This document shows positions 21,843 to 32,224 of a DNA stretch of 64,000 nucleotides, in pieces; position 1 is the stretch's first letter, and each line of letters opens with the position of its first letter. Made by a program: the position numbers and the translations under genes. Source of the DNA: Pleurodeles waltl. Its lineage: Eukaryota; Chordata; Amphibia; Caudata; Salamandridae. Below the pieces are notes generated by a model. It was not told the DNA's origin. It searched no databases and was given only the letters and a program-made list of their open reading frames with translations. The DNA lies in NCBI RefSeq assembly GCF_031143425.1, contig NC_090437.1, positions 1,174,316,863 through 1,174,380,862 of the forward strand, written 5' to 3'.

Positions 21843-22655
21843 AGCGGGAGCGCGTCAATGTTTTTAAAGGGCTCCTTGCCCTGACGTGTGGCGGCTGGCC
21901 CCTCCTCCTTCTCCACAAAGCGCTACCCGCGGCAGCGGGAGCGCGTCAATGTTTTTAAAGGGCTCCTTGCCCTGACGTGTGGCGGCTGGCCCCTCCTCCT
22001 TCTCCACAAAGCGCTACCCACAGCAGCGGGAGCGCGTCAATGTTTTTAAAGGGCTCCTTGCCCTGACGTGTGGCGGCTGGCCCCTCCTCCTTCTCCACAA
22101 AGCGCTACCCGCGGCAGCGGGAGCGCGTCAATGTTTTTAAAGGGCTCCTTGCCCTGACGTGTGGCGGCTGGCCCCTCCTCCTTCTCCACAAAGCGCTACC
22201 CGCGGCAGCGGGAGCGCGTCAATGTTTTTAAAGGGCTCCTTGCCCTGACGTGTGGCGGTTGGCCCCTCCTCCTTCTCCACAAAGCGCTACCCGCGGCAGC
22301 GGGAGCGCGTCAATGTTCTTAAAGGGCTCCTTGCCCTGACGTGTGGCGGCTGGCCCCTCCTCCTTCTCCACAAAGCGCTACCCGCGGCAGCGGGAGCGCG
22401 TCAATGTTCTTAAAGGGCTCCTTGCCCTGACGTGTGGCGGCTGGCCCCTCCTCCTTCTCCACAAAGCGCTACCCGCGGCAGCGGGAGCGCGTCAATGTTC
22501 TTAAAGGGCTCCTTGCCCTGACGTGTGGCGGCTGGCCCCTCCTCCTTCTCCACAAAGCGCTACCCGCGGCAGCGGGAGCGCGTCAATGTTTTTAAAGGGC
22601 TCCTTGCCCTGACGTGTGGCGGCTGGCCCCTCCTCCTTCTCCACAAAGCGCTACC
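21843..22655 (-). promoter_or_regulatory. 5' array of 91-base monomers at the LINE head (candidate promoter)
   Basis: GCGCTACC(C) starts at 21920, 22011, 22102 and so on to 22648, a strict 91-base period. This gives eight full units, one partial unit toward ORF1 and an 8-base stub at the insertion edge. Units are nearly identical; one group shares GTTCTTAAAG instead of GTTTTTAAAG (about 22315-22500). Read on the minus strand, each unit carries ACGTCA (a CRE-like half site) and TTTAAAAACATTGACGCGCT. By analogy with monomeric L1 promoters, it is probably the transcription control region. Confidence 0.8.
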
Positions 22656-22672
22656 TATCTTTTGAGTCATCA
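22656..22672. repeat. 17-base target site duplication at the LINE 5' end
   Basis: TATCTTTTGAGTCATCA directly abuts the last monomer stub GCGCTACC and is identical to 16183-16199. This shows the insertion is 5' complete rather than truncated. Confidence 0.9.
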
Positions 22673-23790
22673 CTCATTGACTTGTGTCCCAACAAGAATC
22701 CGAAAATTGAGGTTTCATTCTAGAGGCTTAGGTCAAGAATCCTTCATCAATCGTCAATACCATTTCATAAACTGCATTTTCCTAAATATTTCATAAAGGC
22801 ATTCTTTGACATTGAGGCTATGGAGTTTTGCTGAATTACTATGGCAGCAGTAAAACTTCTGAGCAAAAGAACAGACCCTCGCTCTCTGAGCAAGGAGTGC
22901 ACAGGATATTCTAGGGAAGACAAAGCTTCTGGAACGATGGTGGAATGCAGAAGAAATATGAACACCATAAGAAGACAAATATCACAAAAACTAAATATGG
23001 CATATAGAAAAACAAGACAAGCCCATGATACTTTTGGAAGGTCTGGTTCTTGGCAGCTGCCTTGCAGGAGAAAAGTCCTTCCATGTTTAATTTTCATATT
23101 GATGTGGATTCAAGAATTCCAGACACTATGGGTGTTCAAAGTTAAAAGTCCACACTTAAAAACACCAATGTAAAAAGTGGACTCCAACAAATCCAGCTGA
23201 AAAAGGTTATTTTATTGAAGAGCATCCCATCTAAGAGGTCAACAGTAGCCTGTATGCATCGAATCCCACTGTTTTTTCAATTACCTTCTCATAAGGAACA
23301 TTACTCACATTCTACATTCTACATTCCCCCATTTATAAATCAACAATCTTGTATTAAATAATAAAACAAGGGTAGGCTGCTGTAACTAAGTATATGGAAT
23401 ATTCATTCACATTACCACACACCTTCCCTCTAATATGCAAGAAAGAAAAACAATAACAAATTAGGAAAAATCTGAAACTTGGGAACAAAAGTAAAAAAAA
23501 ATCTCTAAGACATTTGAAGACAGTATGTAAAATACATCCAAATCATAAGGTGAGGAATCACACAGATTGGCTTGTCTTACATTTCATCACTCTATTCAAA
23601 TTCCAGATTCTACCATCTTCTACTATTATAGCACTGAGGAAGAACTTGACTATTTTGAATGGACCTATCAACTTAGATTCATTTTTGATAGAACAGGTTT
23701 CTTTATTAGAACTAGATCATCTAATGAGAGGTCACTATTTTTAACACAGTTCCTTGAATCATAACTTTTTTTTGTTTTTCAACACACAAC
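22673..23790. other. Intronic stretch, possibly the 3' end of the Gypsy-type element
   Basis: AT-rich sequence. The part beyond about 23190 may belong to the 3' region or LTR of the minus-strand Gypsy-type element, but I cannot find paired LTRs. Short open frames have no domain. Confidence 0.35.
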
Positions 23791-23989
23791 CGTTCCTTAC
23801 AATTTCCTCCTTTCATGGACTCCCAAGAAACAGTGTAATCCTTGTCCCAACGAACCCAGCAGGAGACAACAATGTGTTGGGCTTCCTTCCCCTAAAACTT
23901 TCAAAAGGCACTTCACCAGTAATTGTATGAGGCTAAAATCTATATGCATATAAGAATCTCTGTAACCCTTCCTTTCAGTTCCTTCCAGC

Positions 23990-24480
23990 AGACCTCTCGA
24001 ATTGTATACACTCCTTGATGATTTTGTTATACTTTTCCACAGTACTAGCTCTTCAGAGTTTTACAAAAAACATTTCCTGTGTTTGATACCATTTTTACAC
24101 AAAAACTCTTCAATCTCATGAGATAGAAAATGAGGTACATTGTCTGTCAAAATGGTGTTAAGCAGACCTTCACAATGAAACATCTCCTTTAAGAACCCAA
24201 CAACTTTCTCTGTCTCAAATCGAGAAAACTGATTAATGATTGCTAAGATTTAATTGGAGCCTCCTTTACCATGAATAGGACCCACAATATCCATGGCTAC
24301 AACATCCCACGGCATCACCGGAATGTCCCTGCAACTCATGGGAGGGTTCCTAGTTCTGTAAATAGTTTTCTCTGTTGCAGCAAACGGGACACTCTTTGAC
24401 CAATCTCTCAATCATTAGGTCCATACCTGGCCACCAATAATTCATTCATATTCTTGCTTTGGTTTTGCTCATTCCTTGAT
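23990..24480 (-). pseudogene. Gypsy-type integrase remnant
   Basis: On the minus strand one sees the end of an HHCC finger (KECPVC), then VAMDIVGPIHGKGG (first catalytic Asp, near 24290), ILTDNVPHFLSHEIEEF (second Asp, near 24140) and VEKYNKIIKECIQF (third catalytic residue Glu, near 24040). Stops and frame changes separate the pieces, so no intact protein exists. It lies last in the pol order, as in Ty3/Gypsy elements. Confidence 0.8.
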
Positions 24481-24552
24481 GACCCTCATGACGTTCAGTC
24501 GTAATTTTGCTTACTAATTCAGTGGGCACAACAGGTTTGGAGCCTCTCAACA

Positions 24553-25321
24553 CTATGCCATTATCAACTGATAGCTCATCTTCACTTTCCATAAACCCTT
24601 TAATTCCTGATAATTTTTCATACTCAATTGCCAACCATTGAGTAACGTGCCAATGACACATTTCAAAATATTGTCTTCAGAAACTGCCCTGACCCATTCT
24701 TCCTGTGATACACATCCCTTTGTGATACTGCACACTTTGATTTGCTCTATCACATCTTGAGTCTCACCCTCATCTCTCGAAGTCAACCTCAATAGACAGT
24801 CTGCAATCTTGTTATTTGGCCCTGGCACACACTGCATTCTAAAACAAAAATCTTGAAGCCCGACAATCCATTTATAGATCCCCATGGATACCAAATCCAA
24901 ACCCTTTTTAGTAAAAAGTTCCACCAAGGACTTATGGTCAGTAAAAACAAAAAGCCTGTCCCCCTCAAAAAAATTCCTTATCTTCTTAACAGACCAGAAA
25001 ACACTCAATACTTTCATTAGTAGAGTATCTCTCTTCAGATCCACGTAATGACCTAGAAATATACACACTTTGTTCTAAATCCTTCCCTTGCATCAGAACA
25101 GTGCCCATACCTTTGGCACTGGCATCTGTTATTACAACACATTCTTTGGTGGGATCAAAACATTGTAAGTTATTTGCTTCAGTTAATTCTTTCTTGATAT
25201 CTGAGAATTCCTTTTCACACTCTTTACCCCACACAAACTCTGTTCCCTTCTTTAACAACTTCCTCATTCCTAAGGTCTTTAAGGCTAAATTTGGTAAAAA
25301 GTTAGCAGGAACTTCTTCCAT
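24553..25321 (-). pseudogene. Gypsy-type RNase H and connection remnant
   Basis: Two overlapping minus-strand frames carry CFDPTKECVVITDASAKGMG (first RNase H acidic residue, DAS) and FVFTDHKSLVELFTKKG (TDHKSL, typical of Ty3/Gypsy RNase H), then PGPNNKIADCLLRL, matching the usual G-x-x-N-x-x-AD-x-L-S-R ending. A frame change near 25000-25060 splits them. The protein is non-functional. Confidence 0.85.
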
Positions 25322-25339
25322 CCCTGAGAATGTCAGCTA

Positions 25340-26300
25340 ATTCTCCTTCTTGCTTGGGGAGGATAAATTCACTATACTGGTAAGTAGATCGTTTTTAGGG
25401 TAGAGAGCATCACCTGAAATCCTGTGTTCTAAATACTCAATTTCAGTTTTACTAAATTAGCATTCGATTAAATTGAGAGTCAACCCATACTCTCAAGACA
25501 CCCATAACATTTTTAACTCTCACATCATGTTCCTGCTTAGTTTTCCCATAGATCAATATATCATCCTGAAAATACCTGACTCCTAGAATGTTCCCAAATA
25601 GACTATACATGATCCGTGGAAAAACAGCAGCCGCTGATATTAGGCAGAAAGGCATCCACACAAAACAATAAGTACTAAACAGAGTTATGAATTTGGTGTA
25701 GTCTTTATAATCAGGATAAAGTCTGATTTAATGATAAGCTGCAGTCAAATTGAGAGTAGTAAAGTGTTTAATACCATGTAGGAGTGAAACCATTTCAGAA
25801 ATATTAGGAAGAGGAAAGTGATCACTTATGACACACCTGTTGAGAGCTCTCAAATCTATGCTCAACCTAATGTCCCCTGAATGTTTCCGCAGGAGCTACA
25901 ATTGGTGCAACTCATTCTGAGCTCTCAACAGGTTCGATCACTCCTTCTTTGCACAGCCTCTTTATATCATTTTGAAATGCATCTCTGTTAGAAATTGGAA
26001 TCGAATGCCCTTTCGCCACCACTGGTGTGGTTTCTGGTCTTAACTTAATCTGATGTACATACAATTTCAAACAACCCATTGTGTCACTAAATACCTCTGG
26101 AAACTCCTCACAGAAATTAGTAGTATCCTCACACTTTTGGATGGCAACTTCTTGTATATTGTTTGTTTGAAACTCTTTTATAAAATCTTCTCTGATCCTC
26201 CCAAGATTAGATGAATTGGGGTCTAATATGACTCCCAGGTCTCTCTGATAAGGCCAACTCAACACACTGTCATCTTTTTGAGGTACATCTATTTTTCCAA
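25340..26300 (-). pseudogene. Gypsy-type reverse transcriptase remnant
   Basis: The upstream frame (25912-26265) has KLRPETTPVVAKGHSIPIS and LCKEGVIEPVESSE, the standard RT entry segment (…GVIEPS.S). A second frame (25452-25661) holds FPRIMYSLFG and RYFQDDILIYGKT, the catalytic box with DD preserved (F-Q-DD in place of the usual Y-x-DD). Between them the frame is broken. It begins directly at the edge of the 26317 insertion. Confidence 0.85.
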
Positions 26301-26316
26301 CGATTGACTTGGTTCT

Positions 26317-28529
26317 TGTTAGACATAGGGTCTTTGTTTGCAGTCAGGTGACCCCCTGTCCAAGCAAGGACCCTCACTCTAGTCAGGGTAAAAGAGAATC
26401 ACCCTCAGCTAACCCCTGCTTACCCCCTTGGTAGCTTGGCACGAGTAGTAGGCTTAACTTCAGAGTGCTAGGTGTAAAGTATTTGTACCAACACACACAG
26501 TAACTTAATGAAAACACTACAAAATGGCACAACACAGGTTTAAAAAAATAGAAAATATTTATGTAACCAAAACAAGACCAAAATGACAACAATGCACAAT
26601 ACACAAGTCAAGCTATCAATTAAAAAGCAAAAAGAGTCTTCATGTAGTTTTAAACACACACTAACAATGTACCTGGGGTGTGTCAAAAATAACCCCGCAC
26701 GGGCGAGTGTGCGTCAAAAAGGGCTTACAATGCGTTGATTTCACTCACGAGCGAGACCTTGCGCCGTTTCTCCTTTTGTTGGGTCGGGCCCGTCGTTTCT
26801 TCTCTCTGCAGGAGAGTGATGCGCCAATCCGGTCAGCACACTCGGATCTGGGCGGGCCTTGCATTGTTTTTACGCACCCAGCTGTGCTTACGTCGGAAAT
26901 CAAGCTGCACGATGATCCGAAAACCACAAGAGCGGGTTGCGATCTCATCAGCCTCCATCAGCGATGCTGTGCGTCGTTTCTCAAGCCCCGTCCGTCGATC
27001 TTCGGGTCGCGTTGCAGGCGAGCGTCAATTTTCAGTCGCGAAGCCGGCAGCGTGTCGATTTTCCAGCCGCAGATTGGAGTTGCATCGATCTTTTCCCCGC
27101 ACGGCGTTCTGTGCGTGGATTTCTTCCTCTTAGGCTGCCAGCTTCTCCTTTCAGGGTCCCAGGAACTGGATGGGCACCACTTGGCAGAGTAGGACTCTCT
27201 CAAGAGACTCCAGATGCTGGCAGAGAGAAGTCTTTGCTGTCCCTGAGACTTCAAACAACAGGAGGCAAGCTCTAAATCAAGCCCTTGGAGATCTTCACAA
27301 GATAGAAGACACACAAAGTCCAGTCTTTGCCCTCTTACTCTGGCAGAATCGGCAAATGCAGGATAGCTCCACAAAGCACAGTCACAGGCAGGGCAGCTCT
27401 TCTTCCTCAGCTCTTCAGCACTTCTCCAGGCAGAGGTTTCTCTTGGTTTCCATAAGTTTTCTAAAGTCTGTGGTTTTGGGTGGCCTTCTTATACCCAATT
27501 TCTCCTTTGAAGTAGGCCTACTTCAAAGCAAAGTCTCTTGCCCAGGCAAAGCCCCAGACACTCACCAGGGGGTTGAAGACTGCATTGTGTGAGGGCAGGC
27601 ACAGCCCTTTCAGGCGTGAGTGATCACTCATCCCGTCCCTCCTAGCACAGATGGCTCATCAGGAAATGCAGACTACACCCCAGCTCCCTTTGTGTCACTG
27701 TCTAGTGTGAGGTGCAATCAGCCCACCTGTCAAACTGAACCAGATAGGGAGTCCACAAACAGGCAGAGTCACAGAAATAGTATAAGCAAGAACATGCTCA
27801 CTTTCTAAAAGTGGCATTTTCAAACACACAATCTTAAAATCAACTTCACTAAAAGATGTATTTTTACATTGTGAGCTCAGAGACCCCAAACTCCACATGT
27901 CCATCTGCTCCCAAAGGGAATCTATACTTTAATCAGATTTAAAGGTAGCCCCCATGTTAACCTATGAGAGGGACAGGCCTTGCAACAGTGAACAACTAAT
28001 TTAGCAATATTTCACTGTAAGGACATATAAAACACATTACTGTATGCCCTACCTTAAACATACACTGCACCCTGCCCTGGGGCTACCTAGGGCCTACCTT
28101 AGGGGTGTCTGAAATGTAAGAAAAGGGAAGGTTTAGGCCTGGCAAGTGGGTACACTTGCCAAGTCGAATTTACAGTTGAAACTGCACACACAGACACTGA
28201 AGTGGCAGGTCTAAGATATGATTACAGAGCTATTTATGTGGGTGGCACAACCAGTGCTGCAGGCCCACTAGTAGCATTTGATTTACAGGCCCTGGGCACC
28301 TCTAGTGCACTGTACTAGGGACTTACTAATAAATCAAATATGCCAATCATGGATAAGCCAATTACATACACATTTTTATAAAGGATCACTTGACCTTTAG
28401 CACTGGTTAGCAGTGGTAAAGTGCCCAGAGTAACAAAAACAGCAAAAACAGAGCCCAGCACACATCAACAATCTGGGAAACAGAGGCAAAACGTTAAGGG
28501 GGACCACGCCAAGGATGAAAAGTCTAACA
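26317..28529. mobile_element. 2213-base LTR-like insertion (probable solo LTR) with GTTCT duplication
   Basis: It begins TGTTAGACATAGGG and ends AAAAGTCTAACA, so the termini are TG…CA with a TGTTAGAC/GTCTAACA inverted pair. GTTCT occurs immediately before (26312-26316) and after (28530-28534). Five-base duplications and TG…CA ends fit a solo LTR of a retrovirus- or Gypsy-type element. It disrupts the Gypsy-type pol between protease and RT. Relatives lie at 1219-2400 and, inverted, at 6746-8270. There is no convincing ORF. Transcriptional orientation is not determined. Confidence 0.8.
26690..27135. promoter_or_regulatory. CpG-rich core with degenerate 30-base repeats inside the LTR-like insertion
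   Basis: The region is CpG-dense against an AT-rich background. Words like GCGTCGTTTCTC, CCGTCGATCTTCGGG, GCGTCAATTTTCAGTCGCG, GTGTCGATTTTCCAGCCGC and GCATCGATCTTTTCCCCGC recur about every 30 bases between 26965 and 27125. This resembles a promoter/enhancer core of an LTR. The function is inferred. The open frames across it lack domains. Confidence 0.45.
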
Positions 28530-28534
28530 GTTCT

Positions 28535-28710
28535 GATTCAAAATACCCCTTTAATTCTATGGTTTTCCCACCATAAACTCCCGTAATAACATCAGGATCT
28601 TTGAAGCATATCTTGTCACTAAGATATTTGTCATACACTTCGTTAGAAATTAATGTGAGCCAAGCTCCAGAATCAAATAATGTTTCAATATGTATATTTT
28701 TTATGACCAC
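28535..28710 (-). pseudogene. Gypsy-type aspartic protease remnant
   Basis: The minus-strand frame reads NIHIETLFDSGAWLTLIS, where FDSGA is the retropepsin active-site signature, then GVYGGKTIELKGYFESE. The downstream part is cut by the 26317-28529 insertion, whose edge lies in this frame. It is partial and non-functional. Confidence 0.8.
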
Positions 28711-28958
28711 AATATTCTAGGGTGTTTCTTTGTCTCCTCAACTTTAAACTCAGATAACACACAATCATCAACAACCTTAACCACTTCCTGAGCATTGCCT
28801 TTACCTAATTTGCAGCATTTGGCAAAATGCCCTGGTTTGTTGCAAATCTTGCACCCAACATTAATTTCTGGGCATCTTTTATAGTATGCAAAATGTCCTG
28901 TATTTCCACACCTATTGCATGTACCATTCCTAAATTTAGAGGACTGACTTTGAATCAA
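28701..28958 (-). pseudogene. Gag nucleocapsid remnant with two zinc knuckles
   Basis: The frame contains CNRCGNTGHFAYYKRCP (C-x2-C-x4-H with a lengthened last spacing) and CKICNKPGHFAKCC, a standard C-x2-C-x4-H-x4-C knuckle. It lies just upstream of the protease remnant in minus-strand order. The knuckles bound element RNA in the intact ancestor. A stop ends the frame before the protease. Confidence 0.85.
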
Positions 28959-28989
28959 TTTAGTTTCACTCTTACTTTCATCTTTAGAC

Positions 28990-29425
28990 TTACGGGCATT
29001 TTTATACTTGTTTTGCGCCGAATTTGCGTCATTGTTTTACGCAAATTTGGTGAAAAACTAACTCCATATTTATACTTTGGCGCTAGATCCGTCTAGCACC
29101 AAAGTTTTGGAGTTAAAGTCATTTTTTGGACCTGGAAACCTACCTTGCGTCAATGAGATGCAAGGTAGGCGTTCCAGTGCAAAAAATGACTCTATGGCCT
29201 CACCGCCATATTTATTCCCTGAGCAAAAATGGCGCACGGGGGCAGGAGGGATCAAATAATGGTGCAAAGCTTGCTTTGCACCATTATTTAATGCCTGGGT
29301 CAGGGCAGCCGTTAGGGGACCTGTGAGCATGTTTCCATGGCCAGAGACCATGGGACGAGCCCACAGGTGCCCTTCCCTGGCCCCAGGGACACCCCCCACC
29401 CCCAAACCAGAGGGACCAGGGCCCT
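28990..29425. repeat. MITE-like insertion within the Gypsy-type gag
   Basis: It starts near TTTTATACTTGTTTTGCGCC and contains GCGCCGAATTTGCGTCATTG, the palindrome CTTTGGCGCTAGA…TCTAGCACCAAAG (about 29076-29106) and a GGTGCAAAGCTTGCTTTGCACC palindrome (about 29260-29283). It ends near GGGCCCTAG. The style matches the other TWA-duplication MITEs here. Exact ends and duplication are uncertain. Confidence 0.5.
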
Positions 29426-29428
29426 AGT

Positions 29429-29690
29429 TTAATCCTTTTTTACATAAAGCTTACTGATTGTGACTTTTTTAGCTTTTCCTAATTCTTCCGCACAAGCTAG
29501 AGTGTGTTCAACTTGTTTGGCTATAGAGATCACTTCATGCAAGGAAAGATCATCCCTGACCCACAATTCATGTGTATTTTTATCACTACAACATCTCAAC
29601 ATGAACTGGTCCCTAGACTTTCCCAAGAATAACCCTTATCTTTCAGGTATGTAGATGTGGAGTCAAGAAAAGTAAACTTACCCTTAACAT
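29429..29690 (-). pseudogene. Gypsy-type Gag fragment
   Basis: The minus-strand frame has KSRDQFMLRCC and ISIAKQVEHTLACAEELGKA, typical of the C-terminal capsid region (…IRDQFV… then a helix before the nucleocapsid). The frame is interrupted upstream near 29630, and gag wording seems to continue weakly to about 29690. It is separated from the zinc-knuckle piece by the MITE-like insertion. Confidence 0.65.
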
Positions 29691-29699
29691 AGCTTGAAA

Positions 29700-30380
29700 A
29701 TATACTAGATATTGTTGCAGGACGATATTTTCATGCAGTCATGTAACATACGTCTAGTTACAGAAAATGGCCTACATAGAGGTGTGCACTGACCTCATTA
29801 GATCTCTTGGCCAACTTTGATATACTTGACTATGGGATGCAGGTCAAAAGACTTTCTACGTTTGTAAGCAACAGTGAAATAGTGATCACATGGCTAGTGG
29901 TCTTTGCGCAGAACCCATCCATCATATCATATTTGGCTCCATCCTAAACACAAAAGGGAGCGCTTGAGCATGTCACATACGTAACTAATCAACTATCATT
30001 CATCTGTATTCTAATTAATTGATTAGCCCTGTTTCTTTCCAGGTGTACAATTCATAAAAAATCAGACATTATGCATTTGTTAGAGGATTTCCGTTCACCT
30101 TTATGTAACATTGATCATGACTTAGTTGTCTCTTAATTTCATTATCATATTCAGATCTTCGCATGATAACAACGTTACCACCTTTGTCAGCCTCACGTAT
30201 GACAATAGAAGCATCAGTGCCCTAACAGGTCAGAGCTCTGTTCTCCTCCCATGACAAATTGTCACTCTCAAAACTTCTGATGTTACCATTCCTCTCCTTC
30301 AGTTTTTGCAGATCTTCTATTGTCTTTTTCACAAACAAGTCTATGGCAAAGAATTGACTTCCTTGTGGAATAAAATGTGG
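29700..30380 (-). pseudogene. Penelope-like element remnant
   Basis: On the minus strand, IVIREADKGGNVVIM (near 30150-30200) matches the ADKGG-x-VVIM hallmark of Penelope-like elements. Further downstream TNVESLLTCIP (near 29840-29880) matches the first RT motif (D-V-x-SLYT-x-IP), here with Asn in place of the Asp. Stops interrupt all frames, so it is inactive. The upstream segment with FFAIDLFVKKTIEDLQKLKE may be the N-terminal linker. Confidence 0.65.
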
Positions 30381-30399
30381 GCCCCTTCCTCCCTAAGAT

Positions 30400-31527
30400 T
30401 ACTTCAAATGTGGTGTACCTCAGGAGTCTACCATGTGATCAATGCTACTGAATGCTTACATAGCCCCCCTGACTGACATCTTAGATTCCTAGAATATTGG
30501 CTTGGAGGTGGATGATAAAGAGTTTCTTCTCAAGCTTGAAGATAAGCTTGGTAGCCTGTTCAACATGTCTCAATGCCGTCCAAATATCCATCTTGATTAA
30601 GAATAATTTTCTCTGCCTAAACAGGGAAAAATTGTAACCCTGCTTCTGGGTCCTGTCAATCAACACTGCTTCCCCTACCTTGGCCAGAGGATTTGTGTAT
30701 CCCCACCAAAAATAATTACTTAACATTTGCTCTACCCCAAAAATCAGTCATGTCTCCAAAATACTATTCCACCATTCTGCCTGATAAAAACCATACCATC
30801 CTCACTCAGGACTTTTGCTCTTTTTCAAGGTTTTGCCATCATACTCAGGACATATTCAACATCGCATATCTATAGGCACTGTCCATCCCTGCCAGTAATC
30901 AACCAGTTCCTCCCTACTGGCTTATCGCAAATGTACTTCATTGGAACTCACCATTCCCTATGATATGTACTGTTTCCAAGGAGCTTTGAGACCACCACAG
31001 GGTAGTAAATAGTGCTTTAAAATAACCCAGATAAAATGAAATAATATAATAGAACTGGACAGAAGTGAGACTCCTAATATGGAATCATTAATCTTTGATT
31101 TTAAAATGAGCATGCTTAATATATCAAATAGAACACATGTACAATCACAAACACGTTTAAAATATTTGGAGTTTAAGTAAATGATGACATCCTAAAGAGG
31201 CACAAAGCTTCATAAAAGAAATCCCACACTTGGAAGGGCCAAAGCTAGAATATGTGGATACAGCAATGAAGTTTTGTCTTACTTGAATTGCCAAGGGATT
31301 GGTGCCCTCTGTGCCCCTGGATTGGGGAAAGCACAATAGGTTATCATCTAATATGTGGAATTGCACATTTTCTAATCATGTGCCAGCAAACGTTCAGTCA
31401 TCCTGGAGCAGGTGGCTATTGCATTTCTGCACCATGAAGATACAATAGAGCTTTTAAGGCCATTGCAACATTGCTGATATCAGAAAAGATATTCTTGAAA
31501 TGTTGCAGGAGATGCTGGATGCGTGGG
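30400..31527. other. Intronic stretch, no confident feature
   Basis: A weak + strand read with VPQES and LLNAYIAPL near 30395-30480 recalls the VPQGS…LFN motif of L2/CR1 LINEs, but it has a stop and no supporting motifs. The remainder, to the LTR edge, shows nothing recognised. Confidence 0.35.
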
Positions 31528-32224
31528 TGTGAGAAAGTAGCCTCTTTCTAGCCTTGTTACCCCCACTTTTGGCCTGTTTGTGAGTATATGTCAGGGTGTT
31601 TTCACTGTCTCACTGGGAGTCTGCTAGCCAGGGCCCAGTGCTCATAGTGAAAACCCTATGTTTTCAGTATGTTTGTTATGTGTCACTGGGACCCTGCTAG
31701 CCAGGACCCCAGTGCTCATAAGTTTGTGGCCTATATGTATGTGTTCCCTGTGTGATGCTTAACTGTCTCACTGAGGTTCTGCTAACCAGAACCTCAGTGG
31801 TTATGCTCTCTCTTTACAAATTGTCACTAACAGGCTAGTGACCAATTTCACCAATTCACATTGGCATACTGGAACACCCTTATAATTCCCTAGTATATAG
31901 TACTGAGGTACCCAGGGTATTGGGGTTCCAGGAGATCCCTATGGGCTGCAGCATTTCTTTTGCCACCCATAGGGAGATCTGACAATTCTTACACATGCCT
32001 GCCACAGCAGCCTGAGTGCAATAACGTCCACGTTATTTCACAGCCATTTACCACTGCACTTAAGTAACTTATAAGTCACCTATATGTCTAACCTTCACCT
32101 GGTGAAGGTTGGGTGCTAAGTTACTTAGTGTGTGGGGACCCTGGCACTAGCCAAGGTGCCCCCACATTGTTCAGGGCAAATTTCCCGGACTTTGTGAGTG
32201 CGGGGACACAATTACACGCGTGCA

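Larger units (their letters stand above)
16200..22655 (-). mobile_element. Full-length non-LTR retrotransposon (LINE), antisense to HTRA3
   Basis: An exact 17-base duplication (TATCTTTTGAGTCATCA) borders a 6456-base element read on the minus strand. In order it has a 91-base tandem array as 5' leader (22655 down to about 21843), a GC-rich leader with ORF1 start at 21539, an ORF1 region to 20305, ORF2 to 16698, and an AT-rich 3' UTR ending AATAAAG then ATTGATGATGA (a short TGA-type tail). The perfect duplication and the long unbroken ORF2 suggest a fairly recent insertion. The clade is uncertain: it has an APE-type endonuclease, an RT and a C-terminal CCHC-like motif, and no RNase H is seen, which argues against L1/RTE wording. 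An I/Nimb/CR1-group clade is possible. Confidence 0.93.
23800..29690 (-). mobile_element. Decayed Ty3/Gypsy-type LTR retrotransposon with nested insertions
   Basis: Read on the minus strand from about 29690, remnants appear in the order Gag, zinc knuckles, protease, reverse transcriptase, RNase H, integrase. This order is diagnostic for Ty3/Gypsy (integrase last). Frames are broken by many stops and shifts. Two later insertions split it: 26317-28529 (LTR-like) and about 28990-29425 (MITE-like). No LTRs were recognised. The element is inactive. Confidence 0.85.

Noticed and set aside
21843..22655. CRISPR-like array
   Set aside because: The 91-base units abut with no unique spacers and lie in a vertebrate LINE; this is a tandem array.
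26735..27592. Protein-coding gene in the CpG-rich block
   Set aside because: Several overlapping frames on both strands are open because of GC content and repeats; no domains are present and it lies inside an LTR-like insertion.
30390..30480. L2-type RT motif (VPQES … LLNAYIAPL)
   Set aside because: A stop falls within the motif and there are no flanking RT motifs; listed only as a weak note.
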